Of a stretch of 64,000 nt of DNA, positions 56,701 through 64,000 are shown piece after piece; position 1 is the first letter of the stretch; each line of letters opens with the position of its first letter. Source of the stretch: QVMG01 sp032073245 (GTDB taxonomy: Bacteria > Bacteroidota > Bacteroidia > Bacteroidales > Tannerellaceae). The notes under the pieces are model-generated. The model was not told where the DNA came from and ran no database searches. It saw only the letters and a list, made by a program, of their open reading frames with translations. The translations under genes were made by a program, and so were the position numbers. The stretch lies in the NCBI GenBank assembly GCA_032073245.1, contig DAMANX010000023.1, forward strand, positions 1 through 64,000, written 5' to 3'.

Positions 56701-57125
56701 ATTCAAGTGCAACAGTCAACTCAGGTGATTATGTCGATCGGGGTACACGTCTGGTCGTACAGGCACATCCGGGAATGGCCGGGCTTACACTTGTAAAACT
56801 GGCCGTCAATGGTGAGGAAATTGTGGACGGTGGAATGATCACCATCAACGAAAACACCCATATCGTAGCCACCTTCGAACTGGGTGATATCGATCCAAAC
56901 CCTGATCCGGTAGGTAACACATCTATCAACAATGACCTGAAACTATGGTCGGCCGGCGGACAGCTCTATATCGAAACATCCACCCCGATAGAAGCAGTGA
57001 TCTACACCGTTACCGGCCAACTGACCGCCAAACGTCAGGTAACCACTTCCGACAGCTTCCATCTCCCTTCAGGCCCCTATGTGGTCAAAGCAGGAGACAG
57101 GATATATAAGGTAGTGGTAAGGTAA
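53760..57125 (+). CDS. 3' part of the frameshifted type IX surface protein
   Basis: 1121 residues continuing the broken gene above. It holds several beta-sandwich/Ig-like repeats (about 50-900), a domain around EHPQDKTILIGETASLTVVA (about 870) resembling Ig-like modules, and a C-terminal type IX tail (about 1040-1121) with LYIETSTPIEAVIYTVTGQL and a YKVVVR end. Without the missing 5' part it has no signal peptide. The beta repeats suggest an adhesin or matrix protein. It is an expressed protein only if an alternative start or frameshift is used. Confidence 0.7.
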   Translation: MLPDDRWSQNITVKINATKAAPASGLSKRTLILKKPGTEIEYTTSWDVTFNYLGATITIEPSINSIKAYSTRVTIPNIAVGNNSTDATLYNMWLYVEGSVKNISLKGSGKTIQGEGFQDRWIPLGDVAGNTSTDYSLDFDFTGTSEDIRIYSVSGYNDNTWIAPTEAELSTQALGNYLGGNTTIRVTMANPRLAGSIRISDPMIEHEEPYTLTLTIDGTQSEGLIRNPKTTLVVPRGQYYQPNTAFLTYNGKTVSLNDLFNAENDPVAPEEHTVTIDLKTVLGESEILFPGFLSGDPDSKRKAVITADFAPLCNSDLKGMRYTGLITGLNAGGNNAPSHNLNSPSLLPENAGDYAFSVNTQMYRAAFNQWQPTGEWQVTIRKITGPDADLAVEDYLLLELPDAMDIDGTIRMNSSDIAGLPATTNHEDVSIAESGKRTIKVTLPIEKINDSGNKGQGKDITFTIPMKLTGAANVPLHLLTATMVSMTKFGDCPAWEGSVGSGATSVAILPVGATDYQVSVGEKIDLTVAANGLSGSWYADEALTTEIEDTEGETTYVYTPQADDFQGKDLTNGEEVTFWVAALFPNSDEPTLNDDYGKVPVKVTVYPALTFEIRTLSVICGSKNFNLADLIRTSTIAEGVTVTLYADEECTSAISFPYKVENSHSVWARAANNIFKGKPQEIEFIVNEPVMITDDLKEETLYLDFGGKTTLRVAASGDNVEYTWFSGDVGGTDYTPISGAESASLEVSTSGEYYVIIDGCNQKQSKTTTVIICPKLELTIDSDMPTAYCTTSEDLQDGIRLADYLKNTNTEFTYWYKTEGGSYEEITNDIYLPKEAGETKYSIVARNKAGSETAAKELAIKVELPLAITEHPQDKTILIGETASLTVVAEGSNLGYQWQKKNAGGDFEDLSGATEATYNTTEAGDYRVLVTGSTTGCGTETLESDPATVTVRIPVQPEEELRLVTWEANWSGVVELSIYNNSSATVNSGDYVDRGTRLVVQAHPGMAGLTLVKLAVNGEEIVDGGMITINENTHIVATFELGDIDPNPDPVGNTSINNDLKLWSAGGQLYIETSTPIEAVIYTVTGQLTAKRQVTTSDSFHLPSGPYVVKAGDRIYKVVVR

Positions 57126-57310
57126 TTTGCAGAGTCAGAGGAGTTAAAGAAGTTAAAGGAGTCAAAGGAGTCAAAGGAGTAAAGGAGCGAAACAACTGAT
57201 AACTCCTTTAACTTCTCTGACTCCTCTGACTCCTTGACTCCTTTGACTCCTCTGACTCCTTTAACTCCTTTGACTCCTCTGACTCCTTTAACTCCTTTCT
57301 GCAATTTCCT
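57126..57310. repeat. Bidirectional 9-mer array (ACTCCT[TC]TG / CA[AG]AGGAGT)
   Basis: The left part has GAGTTAAAG and GGAGTCAAA words. The right part has about ten tandem 9-mers of ACTCC[TC][TC]TG type (57203-57300). The halves are inverted relative to each other and can pair. It is the longest member of the AGGAG family (see 18650 and 28680) and lies between convergent stops. Confidence 0.75.
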
Positions 57311-57311
57311 A

Positions 57312-58469
57312 CTATTTCTTCTGTTTCATCAACATAATCACCGGATTGTCTTCTTCATCCAACTGCGAGGCTATTTCTTTCAATCTGCCATCTTTCAGTT
57401 GACCCTTCTCATAAATCTCAATAAGCCGGAATGCATCTAAAGTTGTTGCGTTTTCGATTTTGCTATTAATCGGATTTGCTGTCATAGCTACCGTTCTTTT
57501 TTCTGCATAGTCACCATTGTACACGGTAAATTGATACAGGGTATTTTCTTCCTTGTCGTACACCAGTTCATCCGAAGGGAATCCACGGCCCTTTTCGAAG
57601 TCAAATATATTTTTCTTGGCCTCCATAAAATAATAACGGTCGGTATGAATGCCCATATAAAGAAAAATTTCCGGATCCATGTCGTGTGCGGAAGGAGTTC
57701 TGGCAATAAAAGGAATTAATGTGCCATCCGGTGCATAGTTATACAATGTGTCGGATGATGTTTCATTAAGTGTCCATTTGCCGTGGCTAGGGCGTATGTG
57801 GTAAGTAAAAGCTACCACAAATCCATTATCATCATTCACAACCGGTGTGTTAATCGTTTTAAAAGGAATGAATATTTCCCGGGTTATACTTCCATCCTGT
57901 TTGGATATGATAATATGGTATGATTTGTTTCTGTCCTGTCCTTTATTATTATATTCCGACATGTCATAACCAATCAAATTATCTTTGTCATAATCTAAAA
58001 CAGATGCAACTTCCTGATTAAGATTCAGGCACCGTTTGAAATTTCCGTAAAGATCGTAAACCGGGATTTTATTGCCCGGTGAATTCACGAATATTTCACC
58101 ATTGGTTTCATCCAGAATAACTCCATAAACTCTTACATATTCTTCCGCCCCTTCACCCTTGCGGTTTATCTTCCTTATTCCTTTACCGGTTTTTCTGTCA
58201 AAAATAAATATATCCCCGTCACTAACCCGGTTCGTCACCACTAAGTATTGCTCCCCTACATCTCGTACCAAACCTTGTGTGAGAAATTCGTCAGTAGTTT
58301 CCAGCACAATATATTCCACATCCATAATATCCTGAAGAATCAGTTCTTTGTTAGGATAACTCTTCGAAAGGTCAACGGTGATTAAACCATCGTTCGATTG
58401 TTTGTTTCCTCCACACCCTGCTAATCCCATCAACAGAATGACTACTAAAATTGTATTTGTCCTTTTCAT
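57312..58469 (-). CDS. 6-bladed beta-propeller lipoprotein
   Basis: A 385-residue lipoprotein with a signal peptide ending in the lipobox LAGC (about residue 18). It has propeller-type repeats such as FIFDRKTGKGIRKINRKGEG and GEIFVNSPGNKIPVYDLYG. The start at 58469 is preferred because the promoter box at 58489-58496 lies beyond a longer in-frame extension to 58517. Proteins of this type are common in Bacteroidetes, anchored at the outer membrane; the function is unknown. Confidence 0.85.
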   Translation of the reverse strand: MKRTNTILVVILLMGLAGCGGNKQSNDGLITVDLSKSYPNKELILQDIMDVEYIVLETTDEFLTQGLVRDVGEQYLVVTNRVSDGDIFIFDRKTGKGIRKINRKGEGAEEYVRVYGVILDETNGEIFVNSPGNKIPVYDLYGNFKRCLNLNQEVASVLDYDKDNLIGYDMSEYNNKGQDRNKSYHIIISKQDGSITREIFIPFKTINTPVVNDDNGFVVAFTYHIRPSHGKWTLNETSSDTLYNYAPDGTLIPFIARTPSAHDMDPEIFLYMGIHTDRYYFMEAKKNIFDFEKGRGFPSDELVYDKEENTLYQFTVYNGDYAEKRTVAMTANPINSKIENATTLDAFRLIEIYEKGQLKDGRLKEIASQLDEEDNPVIMLMKQKK

Positions 58470-58488
58470 AAGTATGTACCATTTGGAA

Positions 58489-58496
58489 CAAAAATA
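58489..58496 (-). promoter_or_regulatory. Promoter -7 box of the propeller lipoprotein
   Basis: TATTTTTG on the minus strand, 20 bp before the start. Confidence 0.45.
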
Positions 58497-58609
58497 GTGA
58501 ATTAACGTACAAACCAACCGGTGAAATCAAATAAATTATGCCCGACAGCCGGAATGTAGCCAAACAGGATTGATTTTTTTATATAACCCTTATACCCATT
58601 ATTAATTAT

Positions 58610-58617
58610 TATCTTTG
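58610..58617 (+). promoter_or_regulatory. Promoter -7 box of the 58687 gene
   Basis: TATCTTTG, about 70 bp before the proposed TTG start. Confidence 0.5.
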
Positions 58618-58686
58618 TACCATTTAATATTCAAACGCTAATAAAAAAACCACAAACATTATTCCCGGGGGAGTAATACTTTATTA

Positions 58687-59151
58687 TTGAATAAGGAGAT
58701 AGATATAAAAGATTATTTCCCTGCTTACGATCGGTTCACGAAAGCAGTAGGACAATCTGTAGTGTCTGATGAAACATTTAATCAGTGGACTACTTTCGTC
58801 ACCCCCTACCTGGAAGACGGCACCTATCAGGAACAATTATTCGTACGCCAATTCCTTATCCGCTATCGCGACCGCTTCCCCCGTCCTCCCGGGTGTAGCG
58901 TGATAATCTTCGACTTTGAACGGCCCGTAGTGCTCCATCCCAAAGCATTTCTAGTGATTTCCCATCTGCTCTATCGCCTGGAAATTATCAGCGGCGGATC
59001 ACTCAAACTGGCACGTATCGCCTGCTGGGGCTTCAAAACTTCTTATAAAACAGAATCGTTCGCCGCCTTGCTACGCAAAGGTGTATATATAGAAGATGTA
59101 TACCTGCGCTATTTTAAGAAGTTCAAAATTACAACACCACCACGTAAATAA
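58687..59151 (+). CDS. Small protein paired with the VirE-type gene
   Basis: A 154-residue soluble protein without a signal peptide, with helical composition and a basic C-terminus. No ATG exists at the 5' end: the frame is open from TAA at 58642, and TTG at 58687 is the best start, with a GGGGGAG stretch 13 bp before it. No known domain was recognised. It precedes the VirE-type primase/helicase by 165 bp. As I recall, such a pair recurs in Bacteroidales accessory loci, so it is probably a partner. The TTG start is unusual. Confidence 0.6.
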   Translation: MNKEIDIKDYFPAYDRFTKAVGQSVVSDETFNQWTTFVTPYLEDGTYQEQLFVRQFLIRYRDRFPRPPGCSVIIFDFERPVVLHPKAFLVISHLLYRLEIISGGSLKLARIACWGFKTSYKTESFAALLRKGVYIEDVYLRYFKKFKITTPPRK

Positions 59152-59245
59152 AGGCTTCTCCTGCCTATATGCCCTGTCAATAAATGGCATATCCTTAGAT
59201 TTTCAACCCATTTCATTCTGTAATAAACCGTATTTACCCACTCCC

Positions 59246-59253
59246 TATCTTTG
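59246..59253 (+). promoter_or_regulatory. Promoter -7 box of the VirE-type gene
   Basis: TATCTTTG, 64 bp before the start. It suggests independent transcription of the large gene. Confidence 0.5.
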
Positions 59254-59316
59254 CCGCATACAAGTGAAACAAAGTGTGTTGTGTACATTATTTATAACTT
59301 TTAAAAACAGATCAAA

Positions 59317-61416
59317 ATGAAAGTAACATGCTTTGTTAGTTTCTCCCGCAATGAGGGAGACATCCCCGTAGAGGAATTCCTTTGCGGGATACGCGACGGC
59401 CGCAGTGCCGCCAAAGTGAATGCCATCCGCGAAGCAATGACGGCAGGAGATTCTCAAAAAGCTGAAAAGCTCAAGAAATCCCTGCCCGGCTACACGCTCT
59501 CGGCAACCTTCACCGGCACACGCCGGATGGAGAATCTATCCGTCTACAACCGGTTGATCATCCTCGACATCGATAAGCTCGAAGCCGACCAGGTCGACCC
59601 CATCGTATGGAAAGCATCCGACTACCCGCTTACCGCCTTTTGCTTCCGCAGCTGTTCTGGGCATGGCGTAAAGATCGGAGTCTGTCCGGCCACCACCCAT
59701 CCACTCACGGTAGACAACCACCGCACCACCTTCGGGCAAATGCTTGAGACGTATGAGAAACTACTGGGTGTACGTATCGACCCATCAGGCAAAGACCCCG
59801 GGCGCCTCTGCTTCGACTCCTACGATCCGGAGATGTACGTCTCTCCGCGCATGGCGGAGATGATCCGGGAAATGGAACAACGGGAAGAGCAGAAGATTGC
59901 TGAAATGGGACAACCTGAGGAGGAGGAGAAGGAGAAGGAGATAGCTGATACGCAAAAGGAACGCCATAAAATCGGTTGTAGGTTATCCGCTGCACGCCGG
60001 GTAACCAACCGGGTAGCTAACTACGAAACGGGTAACCGCAACAACTACATCTACCTGTTCAGCCATTACTGCCGGCGCAGGGAACTGCCACAGGAAGAAG
60101 TAATCGCCTATTGCTACAAGCATTTCATCGATCTGGGAGAAGCGGAGATCACCCAGGTGGTTCAGAGCGCCTATAATGTTCCGGAGGAACAGCCGAAAGA
60201 GAAAGCCGGAAAAGAAAAAGAAGAAAAGAATCCACCTCTGCAAGAGTTGGAGAACTACCTGAGCACAAATTTCAGGCTGCGTCATAATGTAATTACACAA
60301 CGCATAGAGATCAAGCGCAAAAAGAACAAAAAAGACTTTCAATTAGTTGATGAAACAATGTTGCACACACTCTGGTGCGAAGTGATTAAAGCCGGTATAC
60401 GCTGTCAGTTTGCTACCTTCCGCATACTCATCTATTCCCATTTCGTTCCCCCATACAACCCTTTTGAAGCATATTTCTACGGCCTGCCGAAGTGGGATGG
60501 CACCACCGACCATATCGCCCGGGTAGCCGCAACGGTTACCACAACCCGTCCCGACCTGTGGATAGAATGCTTCCGTCGATGGATTGTAGCAATGGTAGCC
60601 TGTGCACTTATTCCCGAAATAATCAATCACACAGTACTGGTGTTTTGTGGCCCGCAAGGTGTAGGCAAAACATCCTGGTGCATGAACCTGATACCCCCTG
60701 AATTGAAAAACTACATTCATTCCGGGCCTGCTGATCCCCGGTCGAAAGATATCCGTTTGGCACTGGCCGCCTGTATATTAATTAATCTGGATGAACTCGG
60801 AGCATTAGGTGAGCGTGAGCTTAACCAGCTCAAAGAAATGATAACCACCCCGATTATCCGTGAACGACGAGCCTATGGACGAGATACCGAGACATATCCC
60901 CGTTGTTGCTCATTCACTGCCTCAGCAAACACCATCCAGGTGTTGAGCGACCTGACCGGCGCCCGTCGCTTCCTCTGTTTCGAAACAACCGGAATCGACT
61001 ATCTCTCGCCCATCGACTATGCCGGGCTCTACGCACAGGCACTTGCACTTTTTAGGGGCTGTTATAAATACTGGTTCGACGGCATAGAAATCGAAAACCT
61101 ACATCTCAACAACGAGACTTTCCGCATCCAGAGCCCGGAGGAGGAACTTCTCTTCACCTATTTCCGCCTACCCGAACCAACGGACACCAACATCCTTCTA
61201 CTCTCTACCACGCAAATTTTGCAGCATTTAGCCTACAAAGCCCCTATACACATCACCCGCCAGGCAGCAAATAACCTGTCGATGATACTCCGAAAACACG
61301 GTTTTGAGCAGGTTAGACATCATAAATTACGTGTTTTTCGGGTAGTAAAAATCGACGAGGAAGAAGTCGAACGCCGCCGGAAAGGATTCGGCAATGAAGA
61401 AGACAAAGGGGATTAA
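59317..61416 (+). CDS. VirE-type primase/helicase (BT4734-like N-terminus)
   Basis: A 699-residue protein. An N-terminal BT4734-like domain (about 1-190, for example LIILDIDKLEADQV) is followed by a PriCT-like segment (about 220-280) and a DUF3874/VirE ATPase domain with Walker A GPQGVGKTSW (about 450) and the acidic LINLDELG segment (about 490). Such proteins occur on mobile and accessory DNA and resemble replication primase-helicases. The high Lys/Glu linker (about 195-215) is flexible. It is followed by a nested palindrome and a 22-bp array. A replication or defence-like role cannot be decided. Confidence 0.82.
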   Translation: MKVTCFVSFSRNEGDIPVEEFLCGIRDGRSAAKVNAIREAMTAGDSQKAEKLKKSLPGYTLSATFTGTRRMENLSVYNRLIILDIDKLEADQVDPIVWKASDYPLTAFCFRSCSGHGVKIGVCPATTHPLTVDNHRTTFGQMLETYEKLLGVRIDPSGKDPGRLCFDSYDPEMYVSPRMAEMIREMEQREEQKIAEMGQPEEEEKEKEIADTQKERHKIGCRLSAARRVTNRVANYETGNRNNYIYLFSHYCRRRELPQEEVIAYCYKHFIDLGEAEITQVVQSAYNVPEEQPKEKAGKEKEEKNPPLQELENYLSTNFRLRHNVITQRIEIKRKKNKKDFQLVDETMLHTLWCEVIKAGIRCQFATFRILIYSHFVPPYNPFEAYFYGLPKWDGTTDHIARVAATVTTTRPDLWIECFRRWIVAMVACALIPEIINHTVLVFCGPQGVGKTSWCMNLIPPELKNYIHSGPADPRSKDIRLALAACILINLDELGALGERELNQLKEMITTPIIRERRAYGRDTETYPRCCSFTASANTIQVLSDLTGARRFLCFETTGIDYLSPIDYAGLYAQALALFRGCYKYWFDGIEIENLHLNNETFRIQSPEEELLFTYFRLPEPTDTNILLLSTTQILQHLAYKAPIHITRQAANNLSMILRKHGFEQVRHHKLRVFRVVKIDEEEVERRRKGFGNEEDKGD

Positions 61417-61481
61417 GTCAATGATAATCAACCCAATATCCCTTTTGATTGATTGAATCTTATCTTATAGATATTATCTAT

Positions 61482-61621
61482 GATACCAGGCATACCAGGC
61501 AATATCCCAACTTTTGTACACATAACAACAAAGTGCAGCATCCTTTTTTGCTTCCCAATGCTACACTTTTCTACCTCTATACATTCAAAAGTTTGTGTTT
61601 TTGCCTGGTATGCCTGGTATC
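61482..61621. repeat. 140-bp triple nested inverted repeat
   Basis: Perfect 21-bp outer arms (61482-61502 / 61601-61621) contain an internal ACCAGGCA duplication. Inside are AACTTTTG/CAAAAGTT and an innermost AAAGTGCAGCAT/ATGCTACACTTT stem. The whole can fold as one long cruciform. It lies 65 bp past the VirE-type stop. Confidence 0.85.
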
Positions 61622-61658
61622 GCTCCGGGGAAATTTTATGATAATACTTTTACTTATT

Positions 61659-61746
61659 TGAACATATACCCTCAAATGCGTGAGCGTATAGGCTCACTTA
61701 TACCGAACATATATGCTTAGGGCGGTGAAGGTATATGCTCACGCAT
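61659..61746. repeat. Four tandem 22-bp units with TGAG/CTCA dyads (locus 3)
   Basis: Units at 61659, 61681, 61703 and 61725, each 22 bp. They are more divergent than loci 1 and 2, but the AACATATA/GCGTATA and CTCA words keep the register. Confidence 0.75.
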
Positions 61747-61862
61747 CCAATAAAAATCTAAAAATTATGAATAATATATATTCAAATAATCGATTAAATA
61801 AAACAATATGAAAGCAATTAAGAATTAAACATTAAAAAAGGCCTATATTTAATAGGCCCTTC

Positions 61863-62282
61863 AAAAATAATTTAAATATTGGGGGCCGTACAACCGTTCC
61901 TTCCACAATAAGTCGCACAATACACATGGGATGTATCTATGCCAATGGAGTGAAACTGGAAGAGTATACCGGGGAACTCCGTAGTTCAATGTATATCTTC
62001 GAACTATTCATAAAAGGCCCCGTTATTATTGAAGCCCGCGGAGTAGACCCGCCGGTAGGCAACTACGCGATAGAGGGTGAAATACTCCTCTACACAAATA
62101 ATCGTATATTGTACATTGAGAATGCACCGGCAGGAGCATCCGCGAGAATATATAACCCTACCGGACAGCTCATAACACAGCGTACGCTGAACGATAGCCG
62201 GACAGCCATTCCACTATCTCCGGGAGTCTATATCGTTACAGTTGGAAACAAAACTTACAAGATTATGATGAGTGGTGAGTGA
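61863..62282 (+). pseudogene. Orphan type IX sorting-domain fragment
   Basis: About 140 codons open from a stop at 61833; the first ATG is at 61926 (118 residues). The C-terminal part (LYIENAPAGASARIYNPTGQ and LSPGVYIVTVGNKTYKIM) is a type IX sorting domain resembling the tail of the 53760 protein. The rest of the gene, with signal peptide and domains, is absent. It is a remnant or a donor cassette. Confidence 0.7.
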
Positions 62283-62387
62283 TGAGTGATTTTACACATC
62301 ACCTTCCACCTCTGGAAAGAGGATGATGGGCATCGCTAAGATCACAGGCCGTATTCGGGTTGAAAGATATTTGAAGGTATTTATCTT

Positions 62388-62463
62388 GTAGGGGCGGCCC
62401 TATGTGGCCGCCCGAATTTGTTGATGTGGTGGGTATCGGGCAGCCACATCGGGCTGCCCCTAC
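62388..62463. repeat. GTAGGGGC[AG]GCCC imperfect palindrome
   Basis: Arms GTAGGGGCGGCCC (62388-62400) and the inverse of GTAGGGGCAGCCC (62451-62463), with internal ATGTGGC-GCCCGA copies. Repeats of this look occur in many bacterial genomes. It lies between the tail fragment and the next surface gene. Confidence 0.75.
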
Positions 62464-62600
62464 AGGTTGATATTACCATCAAAACACATTCATACCACCA
62501 TATTACATATTTTTCTCAATTCATTTGCTCATGTTCATAATTATTTGAATATTTACATCCTGATACAAATAGCGAACAATTACGTGATAAACAAAAGAAT

Positions 62601-64000
62601 ATGAAAACAATACTATTTTATGTAAGCCTCCTTTTAATGGTTGGCATTTCCACAGCAGCAAAGGCAGATACGGAAACAGCGACTCTTGATCCATCATCTC
62701 CTGCATTAGGATTAAATTTTCACTCCCTGGATAATTTTTTCGCTGCTCTCGGTACAAATCCAACATTAAATGCAGCCGATGAGGTTGTTCTCGAAATCAT
62801 CGTGACAAGTGATGGAATCTATACTCTAGATGAAGGTATACAAACAATAGATAAAAATTTGACTATAAAAATCATTAGCCATACAGAAAGCTCTCTCTCT
62901 CTGAATAATATCCAAATAGCGATGAATACCGGAAAGAAACTGAATGTTGAATCCTCTGACGATGTCACTCTGTATTTTGTGGGAGGAACAATTGAGTTAA
63001 GCGAGAGTAATGATTTTACAGTACAGGCAAACACAACTTTTGCGGATATCAATATTGTCAGTGATAAAGGGAGTAGGTTAAACGCTGCTTCACCTGTTTA
63101 CTTTTCTAATAGTGAAATAACCTTTAAGGAAAGTAGTACATTTGTCGCCTCAAATCCAGTTACCTTTACCGACGGTGAGATTTCCCTTGAAAAAGACAGT
63201 CAGCTTACCTTTACCAGTACAGCAACCTTTGATGGTGGGGTTATAGTAAATTTAAGTGAAGGATCCATTCTCGCTTCAGACTTAACAACAACCATAAATG
63301 AAGCTCAAATAAATATCAATAATAGCACTCTCTTTAGAAGTAGTGATCAGGTAATTTTAGGTAACGATGCAGAGATTAACCTCGCAGGTACATGGCAGAT
63401 GGCAGATGGAAATAACTTGCAGATGACGGATAATACCGTTTTCAATATTTCGGGAGAGGGCCAACTGGAGATCAACACTACTTTCCCCGGGAAACTGACT
63501 TTTTATAATTACCGTTTTATTTTTTCTAACCCCACGACCGAGGCTAAAAAGATAAAAATAGAAGATCGTAACTCTGTGTATTTTAACGATATAAACGAGT
63601 GGATCCCGGGAAAATATGAGGTATTTAAGGGGGAAATCGTTGAAGGAGATTATAACAATATTGCGGTGTGGATAAATGTCACAACAAAAGTAGACCCTTC
63701 CAAATACAGTTTTGAATATGATAACACAACACCTGGTGCAGAAACATTGTATTTGGTGATCAAAGAGGAACCGGCAAAAGACACCTATACAGTCACCCTC
63801 GAGATAGCTCCGGGTATTGATCTTCAAAACCAGAGACCCGGCGATCTGACCGTAGAAGAAGGTGGTAAATTAACCCTTCTGTTCAGGCCGGAAGACCGCA
63901 CGGAAACTGCAAACGAAGTGCTCTTGCTTGTCGATGGCGTAGAAACGGATTTTAAAGACCTGGGAGGTGATTATTATCATAGTTATACGCTGACAGTCGA
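62601..64000 (+). CDS. Surface protein with signal peptide, 3' end outside the window
   Basis: An open frame of at least 466 codons running off the window end, beginning MKTILFYVSLLLMVG, a signal peptide (cut near AKAD, about residue 23). The rest is beta-rich with serine/threonine and asparagine repeats (for example TFTSTATFDGG), suggesting a beta-helix or repeat surface domain. It is the only surface-protein gene here with an intact 5' end; the tail cannot be seen. It may be a type IX cargo like its broken neighbours. Confidence 0.8.
   Translation, partial: MKTILFYVSLLLMVGISTAAKADTETATLDPSSPALGLNFHSLDNFFAALGTNPTLNAADEVVLEIIVTSDGIYTLDEGIQTIDKNLTIKIISHTESSLSLNNIQIAMNTGKKLNVESSDDVTLYFVGGTIELSESNDFTVQANTTFADINIVSDKGSRLNAASPVYFSNSEITFKESSTFVASNPVTFTDGEISLEKDSQLTFTSTATFDGGVIVNLSEGSILASDLTTTINEAQININNSTLFRSSDQVILGNDAEINLAGTWQMADGNNLQMTDNTVFNISGEGQLEINTTFPGKLTFYNYRFIFSNPTTEAKKIKIEDRNSVYFNDINEWIPGKYEVFKGEIVEGDYNNIAVWINVTTKVDPSKYSFEYDNTTPGAETLYLVIKEEPAKDTYTVTLEIAPGIDLQNQRPGDLTVEEGGKLTLLFRPEDRTETANEVLLLVDGVETDFKDLGGDYYHSYTLTV

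Noticed and set aside
57077..57304. Minus-strand frame with a Gly-Val-Lys repeat
   Set aside because: It is a translation of the 9-mer CTCC array, with no start context or conserved features.

Overview
The window looks like a chromosomal segment of an anaerobic member of the Bacteroidales, most likely Parabacteroides or a close Tannerellaceae relative. The reasons are promoters of the Bacteroidetes type (a TAnnTTTG box, sometimes with a TTTG/TTGG/ATTG element about 19 bp upstream), weak ribosome binding sites, a PorU-like type IX secretion protease together with several surface proteins ending in type IX sorting domains, catabolism of amino acids through an aspartate/alanine exchange cycle, and a tRNA gene that does not encode CCA. 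The genus is an inference; no rRNA or other marker is present.

Layout. (1) 1-4.8 kb, minus strand: a large beta-helix surface protein with a type IX tail but no signal peptide (5'-truncated), directly behind a small outer-membrane barrel gene. (2) 5.3-15 kb, minus strand: a catabolic block. A sodium:solute symporter with a 46-residue accessory protein, an ACT-domain protein and phenylacetate-CoA ligase form one group. AspT antiporter, AspD decarboxylase, periplasmic asparaginase and a porin-like protein form the other, which would turn external asparagine into alanine and CO2 while building proton-motive force. (3) 15-32 kb: housekeeping genes (LemA/M48 protease pair, aldo/keto reductase, MetF, a Tat-type lipoprotein, IlvE, PorU, a sugar nucleotidyltransferase, two cyclophilins, an RluA pseudouridine synthase, a TetR-KASIII-FabG lipid cassette and initiator tRNA-fMet). 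(4) 32-52 kb: a DUF2148 protein, a long KamA-type radical SAM protein, two tandem sensor kinases with substrate-binding-like sensor domains, pyrBI, a flavin reductase, an outer-membrane barrel, a TPR sensor kinase, an AddB-like nuclease, an aldo/keto reductase, an M48 protease and a HAD phosphatase. (5) 52-64 kb: an accessory region with a truncated tyrosine integrase, a surface-protein gene broken by two frameshifts, a 6-bladed-propeller lipoprotein, a VirE-type primase/helicase with its small partner, a lone type IX tail fragment, and an intact surface-protein start running off the window.

The intergenic DNA is unusually structured. Three unrelated spacers (15.1, 35.1 and 61.7 kb) each hold four tandem units of exactly 22 bp containing a TGAG-N8-CTCA dyad. 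Two spacers (9.1 and 61.5 kb) hold long nested inverted repeats. Further families are AGGAG/CTCCT arrays, ACACGGAG/ACACAGAG dyads, and TTAATCGTTAATC-type AT-rich spacers between co-directional genes. No CRISPR array, rRNA operon or complete insertion sequence was seen. The strongest candidates for something undescribed are the 22-bp arrays and the set of promoterless or tail-only type IX surface-protein fragments near a recombinase remnant.
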